A stretch of DNA of 48,411 nucleotides from Dyadobacter luteus (GCF_003383615.1 NZ_QNUL01000038.1:1-48411), one strand, 5' to 3'; positions 36,472 to 46,490 are shown, counted from the stretch's first letter. A program made the numbers and translations. Notes: generated by a model not told the origin, from the letters alone.

Positions 36472-37725
36472 TTAGTTTGCAAAAAATTGGATGACTTCTG
36501 AGTCTTGGTTATTCAGGACATTCACCTCACCTCCACCTTGACCAGCTGGAATTGTGGTAGGCAAAGCGAACGTTCCATCCGTTCCATTAGGATTTAGTGT
36601 GACATAGAACGCAAGTCTCCGCTGGCTGCTCCTTGGAATTGATGTGGTGGTTGTAAAAATATAGTAGTTAGGATCCGAGGCAGACGCTGTCCAGATAGAG
36701 TTTTGAACAGTGACATTACCATTCGCCGGTGCAATTGCCTGTGCAGGATCCCACTCAAAGTTAGAGAGCAGAGCATTTTTCGCTAATCTTACTGTGATTT
36801 GCCCGGTAGTAGCCGCTACAGTACCCACCTCAAGAACAGCAAGAACTATTTCTAATCTTTGAACACCATTGACAATACCCGGAACAACCGAAATACGGGG
36901 CGTAACATCCGGCCCAACTCCCGCCAAGGTGTATGCTGTATATGTATTAGGAACAACAGGCAAAACCGTTGTAATTGAACCTTCTGTCACAGTACTCGTG
37001 CCACCTAGTATAGAAGTCGCATTAACCGTAGAAGGTATCCTAACCCACTTAGAACCATCCCAACCGACAATTGTTAGTGCAGCCAAAACACTACCTGTCA
37101 AAGTAGTGACATTACTTGAAGCATCCCAGGTCAGGGTGATAGGCGTAGCTACCGTCCCATCAATATCCCAGTATTCGACAGTACTGACAGACTTGACACC
37201 AGCACCTCTGTTCAGTAAGCCTGTAGGAAACGGCCCTCCGTTAGGCAGTGCAGGATAATTTGTGCCCGTAAATAGATTACTTGTTACCGCGGTAGCTGGA
37301 TTTGCCCGGAAATATGCCCCCATCGTTCCATCTGCAGATGCAGCAAACTGTCCTAGAAATCCATTGTCCCCAACAGGAAAGATGAATTGCCCTGCACCAT
37401 ATTTGCGTACGTAGCCATCTACATACCCTGCATCAGATGCACCCGTAGAAGTCAAATTATCACCTACGAAATTAAGAACTCCAAAATTGTCTGTGGCCCT
37501 CTCCGTCAGAATAACGCCCGGTTGCGCACCACCGCCACCCGTCACAAAATTGTGATTCCCAAAAAAGGTCATTTGTGCTCCTCCGAAAATACTTGTGTTA
37601 CCCTGGCTGCCTTCCTGCGCCTTTGCTGAGTGTACTAATAAAAATAGCACAGCCAGCATCAATAAGCTAGTCCATCTTTCGCTCCCCGAAGACAACTTAT
37701 TACTGTGTAGTAGTTGATTGGTCAT
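36472..37725 (-). CDS. Large secreted surface protein, function unknown
   Basis: 417 residues. A hydrophobic signal segment (LLMLAVLFLLVHSAKAQ, cleavage about residue 37) precedes a Gly/Thr/Asn-rich beta protein. The start of the mature part (TSIFGGAQMTFFGNHNFVTG) and AGQFIFPVGDNGFLGQFAAS match a group found in Bacteroidota next to T9SS cargo. There is no sorting domain of its own. The gene immediately downstream (20 bp) has one, so the two may form a surface complex, one anchoring the other. That pairing is inferred. Confidence 0.75.
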   Translation of the reverse strand: MTNQLLHSNKLSSGSERWTSLLMLAVLFLLVHSAKAQEGSQGNTSIFGGAQMTFFGNHNFVTGGGGAQPGVILTERATDNFGVLNFVGDNLTSTGASDAGYVDGYVRKYGAGQFIFPVGDNGFLGQFAASADGTMGAYFRANPATAVTSNLFTGTNYPALPNGGPFPTGLLNRGAGVKSVSTVEYWDIDGTVATPITLTWDASSNVTTLTGSVLAALTIVGWDGSKWVRIPSTVNATSILGGTSTVTEGSITTVLPVVPNTYTAYTLAGVGPDVTPRISVVPGIVNGVQRLEIVLAVLEVGTVAATTGQITVRLAKNALLSNFEWDPAQAIAPANGNVTVQNSIWTASASDPNYYIFTTTTSIPRSSQRRLAFYVTLNPNGTDGTFALPTTIPAGQGGGEVNVLNNQDSEVIQFFAN

Positions 37726-37874
37726 TTTACATTGGTTGTTTGTGTGTACTTATAGGTTTTCTGTTTTCCATAACGTTGCGCCCTCCATTTTTCCGGCCAC
37801 CATGGACCTTCAAAGAATTGTATTACTTCTAAATCGATTATCTTTCGACCAGACCTTCAAGTGATACTACAGCC

Positions 37875-38093
37875 TCATGCGCTTAAAGCTTCCACAGATG
37901 CCTCACCGATTTTTTCAGTTAATGTTAATTCAATAATCGATTCAGCAACTCCGGATTTACAATAGTCGGGTGAAGGTATCAGAGTACCCTTGGCAACCTG
38001 CTCTGCAGTACGAAATAAGCTATCCCACTTTTTACCAATTTCGTATTTTATCGAATTCAGGTAATGCTCTTGCTTAACAAGGATGCTAGTCAC
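37875..38093 (-). CDS. Small ORF overlapping the end of P6 (doubtful)
   Basis: 72 codons from GTG 38093, overlapping the P6 stop by 8 bp. It is mostly helical and charged (KQEHYLNSIKYEIGKKWDSL), ends EKIGEASVEALSA, and has no signal peptide or known family. The overlap suggests translational coupling to P7-P6, but it could be chance. Confidence 0.3.
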   Translation of the reverse strand: MTSILVKQEHYLNSIKYEIGKKWDSLFRTAEQVAKGTLIPSPDYCKSGVAESIIELTLTEKIGEASVEALSA

Positions 38094-38806
38094 TTAACTT
38101 ATATAATGCAATACTAAAGCTGTAATTACCAGCACCAGCCCAGCCAGAGGCAGTTGACAATGAAACCCTAACGATATCATTCACCGCAAACCTGCAAATC
38201 CCGGTATTTGTGCTTCCCGTGCCTTCCCCCCGGTTTGTCCTCGCACAATTAATATCTATACCAGTAGCGTTTACGGTTATTGCATGACAATAGTCAAAGA
38301 CACCCCCGGGAGCTCCCGGCTGTCCCGGGCATAACACTGTTACTGCATAAAAATAAATTCCCTCTTCCATAATTCTGATTTGCCTATTACTACCTGTATA
38401 GGCAATGTCATTTACCAACTGAGGGCTAAGATTTGCCACAGTAACATTCGCGCCATTAGTTGCAGCTATAACATTCCCTTTTAACCTTACATATGGGCGT
38501 TTTGCAACAGCTTCTGTAAGAGAGCTTCTGGGTACAGCTCTGACATTCCCACTCTCGTCTACGGTTAAAACACTATCGGCTACTGCCAAGTGGAGTATTT
38601 TCAATAACCATCGTGCCATTGTCCTTGTGAACAATAACCTTTTTGTTATTTAATGCCTCAACTTCCAGGTTGGAGTTCGCCCCTATTGTTGTAGGATTAG
38701 TCCCAATTTTTACCTGAGCAAAACTAGCTGTGCCCAGGGCTGACACTCCCAACAAGAGTAACAACTTTGCGCATAGCCTGCCTATTTCTGTGTGTGTTAC
38801 TTTCAT
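38086..38806 (-). pseudogene. Secreted AQVKIGTNPT-family protein, frameshifted (P6)
   Basis: The N-terminal frame (38806-38573) has a signal peptide and FAQVKIGTNPTTIGANSNLE, then VHKDNGTMVIENTPLGSSR and a stop. The C-terminal part continues in the next frame from about 38600 (LAVADSVLTVDESGNVRAVP) to 38086, with the domain end AGAGNYSFSIALYKLSD. One extra base around 38585-38590 explains the break: TPL-AVADSVLTVD would be continuous. It begins 24 bp after the P7 stop, so P7 and P6 were one operon. It is either a fresh pseudogene, a switchable gene, or a sequence error. Confidence 0.75.
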
Positions 38807-38830
38807 ATGTTATAAATTGATTTGGTTTTA

Positions 38831-40135
38831 TCATTTGCTGACCACCACTTCTGAACTCTTGGATGTTGTAATTAACTGAGACATTTGAGTCTGCATTTCT
38901 TCAATTCTGGCGCTCATTGAAGCCACTTTATCAACCTGCTCTGTCAGTACCTTATTCTGCTGTTTTAACTTTTCAATTTCAGCCTGCTGATCCTGAATCG
39001 CCTTCACCAATAATGGTGTCACCTTTCCGTAGTCCACACTCCATGGATTCTCTGTGGCATCCTTCCCTCCGACCGTAACTGCATTCGGGAATACCGTGTA
39101 CAATTGCTGAGCAAGAAAACCTGTCACGATCGTTTTTTTATCTGCGATGTAATTGTAATCTCTAACTTCAATCTTCATCAGGTCAGCAATGCCGTAGCGT
39201 GTGGATTTGATATTCTCTTTCAACCTTTGGTCCGAGCTAGTATTGTATGCTACAGTATACCCTCCTCCACGGGAAATTGAGCCTGCCTCACCCGTGTTAC
39301 CATTAGAGGTGAGATTAAATCTTATGTACACATCCCCGGCAGATGCAAGTCGTTTAGACAGGTAGATATTAGGGGCATTGGTAGAGTTTTGCACGGCTAT
39401 GTATGCAGTGCGACTATTCCGGTTATAGTAGTTTACAACTCCATTATAAAGATTTGTTCCGTTGTGTAACCCAGCATGTGTGTTGTTGTTCCTGCTTGCC
39501 AAAATGTTCCCTTCTGCATGAACCGGAGCTCTGGGAACAGTTGCATATCCGAAACCAACATTACCTGTACGGTAAATCTGGCTGGCTTTATCACCTTTCG
39601 CATCCACTCTGGAATTTCTAAGGTAGAACGGAGTTGTTGCCGCATTCGATGGTTTAGGTTGGTAATCTACCCAGCTTCCACCCACACAAGACCATGTATT
39701 GCCTTCGGTAGCACTTTCCTCCAGGGTATCAACGTACATCGTCCCGGTCGTACATCCTCCGGTGGGCGCACCTGATCCAAACACAAATACTTTTTCTGTT
39801 TCAGCCCCGGCCCTTACCCACTTAGTGCCATCGTTGTAGTAGATCCCCGGATCGACATCTGTGCCGCTGGCAGTATTATACACCTGCATACCTGCAATGT
39901 GCCCTGTAAGTGGTGATGCATTGTCTGTACTTGTCAGGGATACTCTTGGAAACAATACCCCCTTATTGGCACTTTCTATATCCAATACAGCGTTGGAATT
40001 GACTGTGGTTGGATTGCTTCCTATTTTAACCTGAGCGAATACGACCGACGAGCTCAGAAGTGCTACCGCACCTAACAGAGAGGCTCCGAGCCTGGTCAAC
40101 TGACGGGTCTTAAAGAGTAGTTTTTCCTTAGCCAT
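38831..40135 (-). CDS. Secreted tail-fibre-like protein with S74 intramolecular chaperone (P7)
   Basis: 434 residues. Signal peptide to SSVVFAQ (about residue 35), then VKIGSNPTTVNSNAVLDIES, ANKGVLFPRVSLTSTDNASP, GMQVYNTASGTDVDPGIYYN, DGTKWVRAG. A variable beta-rich middle follows. From about residue 300 there is a peptidase S74/endosialidase-type chaperone: SDQRLKENIKSTRYGIADLM (the Ser is the auto-cleavage residue), KTIVTGFLAQQLYTVFPNAV, VDYGKVTPLLVKAIQDQQAE. A C-terminal coiled coil (EIEKLKQQNKVLTEQVDKVA) closes it. The chaperone should drive trimerisation of the N-terminal part and then cut itself off. It heads the P7-P6 operon. Confidence 0.88.
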   Translation of the reverse strand: MAKEKLLFKTRQLTRLGASLLGAVALLSSSVVFAQVKIGSNPTTVNSNAVLDIESANKGVLFPRVSLTSTDNASPLTGHIAGMQVYNTASGTDVDPGIYYNDGTKWVRAGAETEKVFVFGSGAPTGGCTTGTMYVDTLEESATEGNTWSCVGGSWVDYQPKPSNAATTPFYLRNSRVDAKGDKASQIYRTGNVGFGYATVPRAPVHAEGNILASRNNNTHAGLHNGTNLYNGVVNYYNRNSRTAYIAVQNSTNAPNIYLSKRLASAGDVYIRFNLTSNGNTGEAGSISRGGGYTVAYNTSSDQRLKENIKSTRYGIADLMKIEVRDYNYIADKKTIVTGFLAQQLYTVFPNAVTVGGKDATENPWSVDYGKVTPLLVKAIQDQQAEIEKLKQQNKVLTEQVDKVASMSARIEEMQTQMSQLITTSKSSEVVVSK

Positions 40136-40806
40136 TCGTTATGGGTTTAATTGAAAAATGAAATGCGAAACTGATACCTGAAAAAAATATGATCAGACAG
40201 AAGGTGGATCATAACACCCTGCATGAGCGACTGTGGAGCCGATGCATTGAAGCAAAGAGAGGAGTACATTGGGGAACATGCAAAACTGCGGGCACTGCTA
40301 CCGTATGAATTCTCACACCTCACAACAAGGCAAAAACATCACAGGCACCCGGAAATCATTTGAAGTAAAAGTCTATTACCATCTAGTTGTGTTGTTTTAA
40401 GGTTAAATTCTATTTGTTTAGCATATCCATCTTACTCGCTTATCTGATTGTTATTGAGACACTCAACACTTTCATACATATAGTTCTACACTAATTTTAA
40501 ACAAGAAGCTCCCATACTGAACCCGTATCCACTTCTGTAAACTACAATATCCTTGTACTCATCAATTTGTCGCTTAAAAACCATAAAGGAGACATCACAT
40601 TTGTAATACATTGTTAACAAACAGGGTAGGTAGACCACTATGCTCTCAACAAAGGTAACGTGAGGGGAATCGGATTGATACGGCAATGTAGCCGGCCGCA
40701 AAAAGGAATGATTTCTATTAAAAAATAGAACAATTGCTATCGCAGAGTTTAAGATCTAAGCCTTAATATTGTGATCTATTCTCCAAAACAAAACACTTTT
40801 ACCCCT
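40136..40806. other. Divergent intergenic region between P7 and the NarL-type regulator
   Basis: 671 bp that must hold the promoters of P7 (minus) and the 40807 regulator (plus). A minus-strand frame of 71 codons (40701-40486) has no start context or family. ATTTCTATTAAAAAATAGAA at about 40710-40730 is a small AT-rich inverted repeat near the regulator. Confidence 0.4.
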
Positions 40807-41472
40807 ATGAATCAGCCAATACGAATTGCTTTGATAGACGATCACGAACTTATTCTATGGGCACTAAGTACTATGATTAAGCAGGAAATTCCCGATGTGG
40901 AACTCTACGAAGCAAGATCTTTCGACAAGGCATTGGCACTACTGGAAAGATCCCCGATGGACCTGATTGTGCTGGATGTAGACATCCCCGGTGGCAACAA
41001 CACAAAGATGATAACCGAGCTGCGTCATATATCTCCGCAAGTACGCATCCTTGTACATACTGCTATGAATGAAGAAGATTATTCCATACAATATTTGAGT
41101 GCAGGTGCTAACGGATTTCTTTCAAAGTCAGAGCCCAACTCCGTTATTGCAAAAGCAGTTCGGACGGTATTAAAAGGAGAGCGTTATATGAGTGAAAAAA
41201 CGCAGAGTCTTATTGCTAACAACTATCTTAAAACGGTTACCAGTCCTGAAAAGCAGAAGGTTCGTACCGCAATCACCCCCCGAGAGGCTCAAATCATTAC
41301 GTTATTGCTTTCCGGAAAATGGACTAAAGAAATCGCCGCCCAACTGGACATAAAATGGAGTACCGTCAGCACGCATAAACTCAGCATTTTTGAAAAATTC
41401 GGCGTAACCAGCATCATACAACTTTACAAGAAAATCGAAAAAGAACGCCCTGAACTCATTTCTAAAATCTAA
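40807..41472 (+). CDS. NarL/FixJ-family response regulator
   Basis: 221 residues from ATG 40807 (MNQPIRIALIDDHE); an upstream ATG at 40771 adds a non-homologous leader. The receiver has DDH at 11-13, phospho-acceptor Asp57 in LIVLDVDIPGG, a Thr in VHTAMN and Lys107 in FLSKSEPN, so it is fully equipped. The LuxR-type DNA-binding domain follows (ITPREAQIITLLLSGKWTKE, IAAQLDIKWSTVSTHKLSIF). It lies about 600 bp upstream of the propeller histidine kinase on the same strand and is its obvious partner. Likely targets are the adjacent secreted genes; unproven. Confidence 0.9.
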   Translation: MNQPIRIALIDDHELILWALSTMIKQEIPDVELYEARSFDKALALLERSPMDLIVLDVDIPGGNNTKMITELRHISPQVRILVHTAMNEEDYSIQYLSAGANGFLSKSEPNSVIAKAVRTVLKGERYMSEKTQSLIANNYLKTVTSPEKQKVRTAITPREAQIITLLLSGKWTKEIAAQLDIKWSTVSTHKLSIFEKFGVTSIIQLYKKIEKERPELISKI

Positions 41473-41768
41473 AAATACATTACGCTCAGTAATCCAGAGA
41501 AACTTTGCTGATAAACCAGCTCAATACTGTTTCCCATAATTTCTCCAAATGAAATACTTATCTACCTTGCTAATTTATACATTAAGTATCACCCCTACCC
41601 CAAAAGATACTTCATTTCTCCTTCTCTCATCATTACCTGATTCGCGAAAAGTCTTCTCTGATTGGTTTTGTCACTGACGCCGTATAAACAAATTGCCTGT
41701 TAGGAGGGGCGGCTTAGGAATCTTCTTACATCCGGGAAATATTTCATTGACAAATTAGATACCCTTGA

Positions 41769-41942
41769 TTCTGTGGCTCATCAACTATAATCTCTTTAAT
41801 TGCACCGCTTCGGTTCATTATTTATGGCCCAAAATTTGATGTAGATGCGGGCCCCATGAATGAACCGGAAATCACAACATCGGGAAATACCTCAGGGTAT
41901 AGTTACAATACCTGGGGTAATGCCAGTTATGTAGCCATATAG
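41769..41942 (+). other. Coding remnant in the regulator-kinase gap
   Basis: A frame open from 41769 ends at TAG 41942 and reads YGPKFDVDAGPMNEPEITTS, GNTSGYSYNTWGNASYVAI. Composition and ending look like the C-terminus of a secreted beta protein, but there is no start. The rest of 41473-42085 shows nothing else I can support. Confidence 0.35.
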
Positions 41943-42085
41943 AACAGGTTTTATTTGAACGAATTGTATCTTGATTATGTCCATCTCTTCTTACAGGGTG
42001 CTTCTGAAAGATCTCAACTAACAAGGTCCCGAGGTACCAGTTAAAACCTCATACATCTGCCACTCCACATAAATCTACCTCAACT

Positions 42086-45000
42086 ATGTCAATCGCCACA
42101 AATCACCAGTTACGGAATGCTCTTTGCAGCTTTCTTACCATTTTCATCGTGTCTTGTCAGACAGCTATAGCAAAAACGCTGCCAAAATATTCTCTCAAAC
42201 ACTATACTGCAGAAAATGGATTGCCTCAAAACACCATCAAGAGTATAGCAGCTGATTCAGACGGATTTTTGTGGCTCACTACAGAAGATGGACTCGTCCG
42301 ATTCGATGGTCGCAGGTTTCACACTTTCGACAAACAAAGTACTGGTGTGAAGAGTAAAAGAGCTACTTACATTCGCCCTGCACGTAAGAACTTGTCAAAC
42401 AGTAGTCGACTCGACATTGCGTATGCTTATTTTGCTAACAACGAGATATGCAGGATACAAAACGGGGCTGTATTTCCGGTCACGGATTTACCAAGTGAAA
42501 CAGGTAGTCAAATAAGCAAAATACTGGCTGAAGAAGGAGAACTTTTTATTATTACCGGTTTACCCTTACCATGGGACAGGGCTCCGGCACCGGAGATGCC
42601 GGTTTTTATTACCAACAATAGCATGGGCGGAAACTTCTACCTCTGCACCAGTTCAACTGTATCGCATTATCAAAAGTGGAAAAAAAGATATGAAGTTAAA
42701 AATGCAACCACACAACGATTAAATTATTTTGTTTTGGCGGATCAACTCTATCATTTCGATGGAAAAAAATCCTTTGTGCGAATCTTTGAAGGCAAAAGAA
42801 CTACGTTTGACTTAGCCGGGGATATCCTTAAGAGCCAATCGTACCCAAATCCACAAAAAACGATCAAACTCTATTGGAACAACAATTCCGACCAGGCTTA
42901 CCTGTATCTGGATGGACAACTTTTCTCATTTGTACAACACGCCGACGGAACACTGACAACCAGGCTGGAACTAGACAATTTTGATTTTATCGCTCAGAGT
43001 ATAGATGTGGTCTATTTTGACACGGTAAGTCGAAAGTTCTTTCTGGGAAGTGGTATAAACGGTCTTTTTGTTCTCTCCATGCATCAGTTTGAAACCATAA
43101 GTATTGGTGGTAGTGGCAGACCGAACGTATTCTATGCTCAACTTGCTTATGACCACAATTCCATTTTGACTCCAACTGGCACTATTGTGGGAAAAATCCC
43201 TGAAAATGACAAGCTTATTGATAGCCATCTTTCTGCAATAAAGCGCCTTAATGGCACCGACAAGCGCGTCATTTTCAGAGATAAACAGGAAACTGTCTGG
43301 ATCAAAGATGGCCCCACCCTCACAAGATTCAATAAACAGCAACAGATTACGTATCAGTGGAAATTCAGATCGGAAGTGAAGGCTATTCGACAAATTAATG
43401 AATCTGAATTCCTGATTGGTGTGATTAACAAGGGATTGTATAAGCTCAACACAAATGCTCCGTTATCGGAGCCCCAACTTGTTGAAGGACGGCTTTCTCA
43501 GAGTGTTACATGGCTTTCCCCCCGCAACGCTACCCAGGCATGGGTTGGAACCGAAACGGGGCTTTACATTTTCAATTATTCCAGTAAAAAAATGACCTTA
43601 GTGGAGGAGACTGCTGGTCTTTATATCAAGAGCATAGAGCCTTATCAGCAAAGTCTTTTTTGGATTACTGCCAATGACAAGGGACTTATGATGATTGACA
43701 AAGACAATAGACTTGTGTCATTTCCCTTAGACAAAAATGGTTATCTGGCCAGTGCCCACTGTACCGTCAACGACAGCCTGGGATACCTTTGGATTACGAC
43801 TAACCGGGGACTGTTCCAGATGAAGATTTCGGATCTTCTCTGGTATGCCTTCAAACATAAAAACCAGGGTTGGCATGATACCCCTGAGTATTCCTCTCCA
43901 ATACCCTACTATGGTTATTACAGCATGGAAGACGGTTTTGCAACCAACGAATTTAATGGCAGCTGCAGCCCTTGTGCTGTGAAATTGGCCAACGGCTATG
44001 TTTCTCTTCCTTCCCTCAACGGGCTTGTCTGGTTTAAACCTGAACACATCAATATTAACCAGCCTTCCGATAAAATTGTACTGGACTGGGTGCAGGTTGA
44101 AAACAAAAACGTGCAGAAAAGCGGTGATACCATCCGGCTTCCATTGAGGCCCGAGAACATTAAGTTACGTTTTGCCTCCGCTTACAATGGTAATCCAAAT
44201 AACCTCAGCATCTCCTATAAATTGGTCAGATCCGATCAAGACGAATCAGCAGTGAGCTGGCAGCCCGTAGAAGAAGATGATAACGGAATCCTGCTTCGCT
44301 ACAACAGCCTGTCTTCCGACAGCTATACCCTCCTTGTACGTAAGCAAACCGGTTTTGGTTTGAACAGCTACACCACTAAATCGATTTATCTCATTGTTCC
44401 CAACTCGTGGTACGAAAACGGATGGATTATCCTGGTTTTTATCATCATCTTCCTGATCGGTATCATTTTTATAACCTCATTCATTAATAAGCGCAGACTA
44501 AAAATCATCGTTCGTAAAAATCAGGAACTTGAAAAGATCGTAATTTCACGTACAAAGGACCTCCATGTGACCATGGACGGATTAGAAAAGTCAAGAAAAG
44601 AAATGGGACTGCAACTTGCTATGATGTCGAGAATAGTGGCCTCCATCAGCCATGACGTACAGACTCCCCTCAGATATATCTCCTTCGCCTCGAAAACGGT
44701 TCCGGATCTGCTGGAAAGTAAGGATTTACAAAACATCGCCAGAGTCGGAACGATGATAGCCAGCACCTCCGATCAAATGAGTACCATGCTGGAACAATTG
44801 TTGAATTTCATCAAAGTGCAGGCCTATAACCCAAATACGAATTATGAAAAAATCAATCTTAAAAAACTGGTGGCCGACAAACATGAGTTGTTTAAGGGTG
44901 TAATTGAAATGAATGGCAGCAGATTCATTTGTGAGCTACCAACATACCTTACTGTCCAATCAGACTTGCAGCTGTTATCTATTATTGTACACAATTTGCT

Positions 45001-45292
45001 GGATAATGCTTCAAAATATACAGTGGGAGGAGTCATAAACATTTCGCAACGCACAACAGAGAATACTACTGAATTAATTATCAGCAATACCGGCAAAGGT
45101 ATCCCTCCCCATACTGCTGCCATCATTAATGCCGAATATACCGGCCAAACCGGTGAAGACTATTTTAAACCTGGTACATCAAAAGGACTGGGACTGCTTA
45201 TTGTGAAGGAAATTGCTTCTCTTTTGAATATTACTATAAGTGTAGATTCAAATGAGCAAACCAGCTTTCATTTATTGTTTACAAGCAATTAA
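42086..45292 (+). CDS. Two-component-propeller sensor histidine kinase
   Basis: 1068 residues. A signal segment (LCSFLTIFIVSCQTAIA) precedes a large periplasmic sensor of propeller repeats, beginning YSLKHYTAENGLPQNTIKSI and AADSDGFLWLTTEDGLVRFD, and ending with a Y_Y_Y-like domain (about 670-770). One membrane helix lies at about 778-800 (IILVFIIIFLIGIIFITSFI). In the cytosol are a coiled linker, HisKA with His856 in ASISHDVQTPLRY, and HATPase with NLLDNASKY, LIISNTGKGIP and GLGLLIV. There is no receiver or AraC output, unlike hybrid glycan sensors, so it should signal to a separate regulator such as 40807. Its ligand is unknown. Confidence 0.92.
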   Translation: MSIATNHQLRNALCSFLTIFIVSCQTAIAKTLPKYSLKHYTAENGLPQNTIKSIAADSDGFLWLTTEDGLVRFDGRRFHTFDKQSTGVKSKRATYIRPARKNLSNSSRLDIAYAYFANNEICRIQNGAVFPVTDLPSETGSQISKILAEEGELFIITGLPLPWDRAPAPEMPVFITNNSMGGNFYLCTSSTVSHYQKWKKRYEVKNATTQRLNYFVLADQLYHFDGKKSFVRIFEGKRTTFDLAGDILKSQSYPNPQKTIKLYWNNNSDQAYLYLDGQLFSFVQHADGTLTTRLELDNFDFIAQSIDVVYFDTVSRKFFLGSGINGLFVLSMHQFETISIGGSGRPNVFYAQLAYDHNSILTPTGTIVGKIPENDKLIDSHLSAIKRLNGTDKRVIFRDKQETVWIKDGPTLTRFNKQQQITYQWKFRSEVKAIRQINESEFLIGVINKGLYKLNTNAPLSEPQLVEGRLSQSVTWLSPRNATQAWVGTETGLYIFNYSSKKMTLVEETAGLYIKSIEPYQQSLFWITANDKGLMMIDKDNRLVSFPLDKNGYLASAHCTVNDSLGYLWITTNRGLFQMKISDLLWYAFKHKNQGWHDTPEYSSPIPYYGYYSMEDGFATNEFNGSCSPCAVKLANGYVSLPSLNGLVWFKPEHININQPSDKIVLDWVQVENKNVQKSGDTIRLPLRPENIKLRFASAYNGNPNNLSISYKLVRSDQDESAVSWQPVEEDDNGILLRYNSLSSDSYTLLVRKQTGFGLNSYTTKSIYLIVPNSWYENGWIILVFIIIFLIGIIFITSFINKRRLKIIVRKNQELEKIVISRTKDLHVTMDGLEKSRKEMGLQLAMMSRIVASISHDVQTPLRYISFASKTVPDLLESKDLQNIARVGTMIASTSDQMSTMLEQLLNFIKVQAYNPNTNYEKINLKKLVADKHELFKGVIEMNGSRFICELPTYLTVQSDLQLLSIIVHNLLDNASKYTVGGVINISQRTTENTTELIISNTGKGIPPHTAAIINAEYTGQTGEDYFKPGTSKGLGLLIVKEIASLLNITISVDSNEQTSFHLLFTSN

Positions 45293-45303
45293 CATAAGTC
45301 AAT

Positions 45304-45353
45304 ACTAATGTGGAAAAACATTGCCATCAAATGCAACGCCTTTCCACGTTAGT
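45304..45353 (+). terminator. Long-loop hairpin after the histidine kinase
   Basis: ACTAATGTGGAAA (45304-45316) pairs with TTTCCACGTTAGT (45341-45353), 12 of 13 Watson-Crick plus one G-U, 12 bp after the stop; the loop is 24 nt and an ACTTTTGCTTT stretch follows. Confidence 0.55.
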
Positions 45354-45433
45354 GACACTTTTGCTTTACATTACTAAGCTCAAATGTAATGTCAAAAATT
45401 GATCAATTCACAATAAACCGTTTACAAACAGCC

Positions 45434-46188
45434 TCAATTGGATATTTTGGTTACAGTAAAGGTACTAAAACCTGTCCTGAAGTTTCCACTTGTCTGTTGT
45501 GTGAACATTACAACACTAACGACATCTCCGGCAGTGAGTCTTTTAAGTACCCTTCCAGATTGAAGCATACTTGTATCGAACACGTTACGCCCCGCTGCAA
45601 ACTGATCCGTAAACGCACCATTTACATAGAGCCTTATAGTCCAAGCTCCGGGTGGCAATGCACTACTTTGGGTTGCCACCCAGCTCGTGATCACATTCAG
45701 ATCATAAAGTCCCGCAGATGGTATCACTACTGTATTTCCTACTTTGTTTCCTCCTACATCAAAAACTGTCGTTGGATAGACTATTGTATTATGTGCTGAG
45801 TTGCCATAGATTTCCTGCTGGCCCGCAGAAGTTATCTGTACTTGAACGGGTGAGAATTGAGAGCCGGATTGACCGATAGCAACCCATCCCGTCCCGTCCC
45901 AATAATACTCTCCAACTTTTGCAGGCAGAGTGGGATAACCTGCCTTAGTGGAAGTAATATTTACATTCGTATTGTATACATGCATACCGGCGGCCGAAGT
46001 TCCCTGAAGCCCCCAGGTAGTGTATTGCCCAAGGAAACGCGCGGCATCAGTAATCCTTTATTTGTTGTTTCTAGCTCCAGTACGGATCCTGGGTTGATAA
46101 CTGTGGGGTTATCACCGATTTTTACCTGAGCATATGCCTGTGAGCTCAATGCGATTGATAGTGCGAAAATGATTGGTTTAAGTTGCAT
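45434..46188 (-). pseudogene. Secreted AQVKIGTNPT-family protein, frameshifted (P8)
   Basis: The N-terminal frame (46188-45961) has signal peptide MQLKPIIFALSIALSSQAYA, QVKIGDNPTVINPGSVLELE and TTNKGLLMPRVSLGNT, then runs out of frame. The C-terminal frame reads WGLQGTSAAGMHVYNTNVNI, KVGEYYWDGTGWVAIG and a C1q-like domain (VVIPSAGLYDLNVITSWVAT, LTAGDVVSVVMFTQQ, TFTVTKISN). A single missing base near 46012-46022 explains it. The module type (NKGLLMPRVSL, GMHVYNT) is that of P7. The start and domain are otherwise intact, so the break is recent, switchable, or a sequence error. Confidence 0.75.
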
Positions 46189-46302
46189 AATACTAATTGA
46201 TAAATAGTTGTGTATATAATAAATTGTTTAATTATTCTGGTAAATGATTATCTACTGTGTCTGATCACTAATTCTAAAATATTTAAAGAGGTCTCTGCAT
46301 TA

Positions 46303-46333
46303 TATGCCCGGAGAGTGAAAATCTCCGGGCATA
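46303..46333. repeat. Strong hairpin upstream of P8
   Basis: TATGCCCGGAGA pairs with TCTCCGGGCATA across a seven-base loop: a perfect 12-bp GC-rich stem 115 bp upstream of the P8 start. There is no T-tract on either strand. It may be a leader structure or the end of an older transcript. Confidence 0.6.
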
Positions 46334-46490
46334 CAGAAAATTACCATCGGCCAAAATAGGACAAACTTCAAGAGCAACCACTCAGGGTTAGATACATTAA
46401 AAACGAACTACATAATTGTCTCAAATGAAAGTCAGATAGGGTGTATTTCAAAACTTCGTTTTGAGTTTTGATGAGTGCTAAATAATTTAA

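Noticed and set aside
42971..43393. Long antisense frames within the histidine kinase gene
   Set aside because: They are shadows of a clearly real 1068-residue gene and have no motifs.
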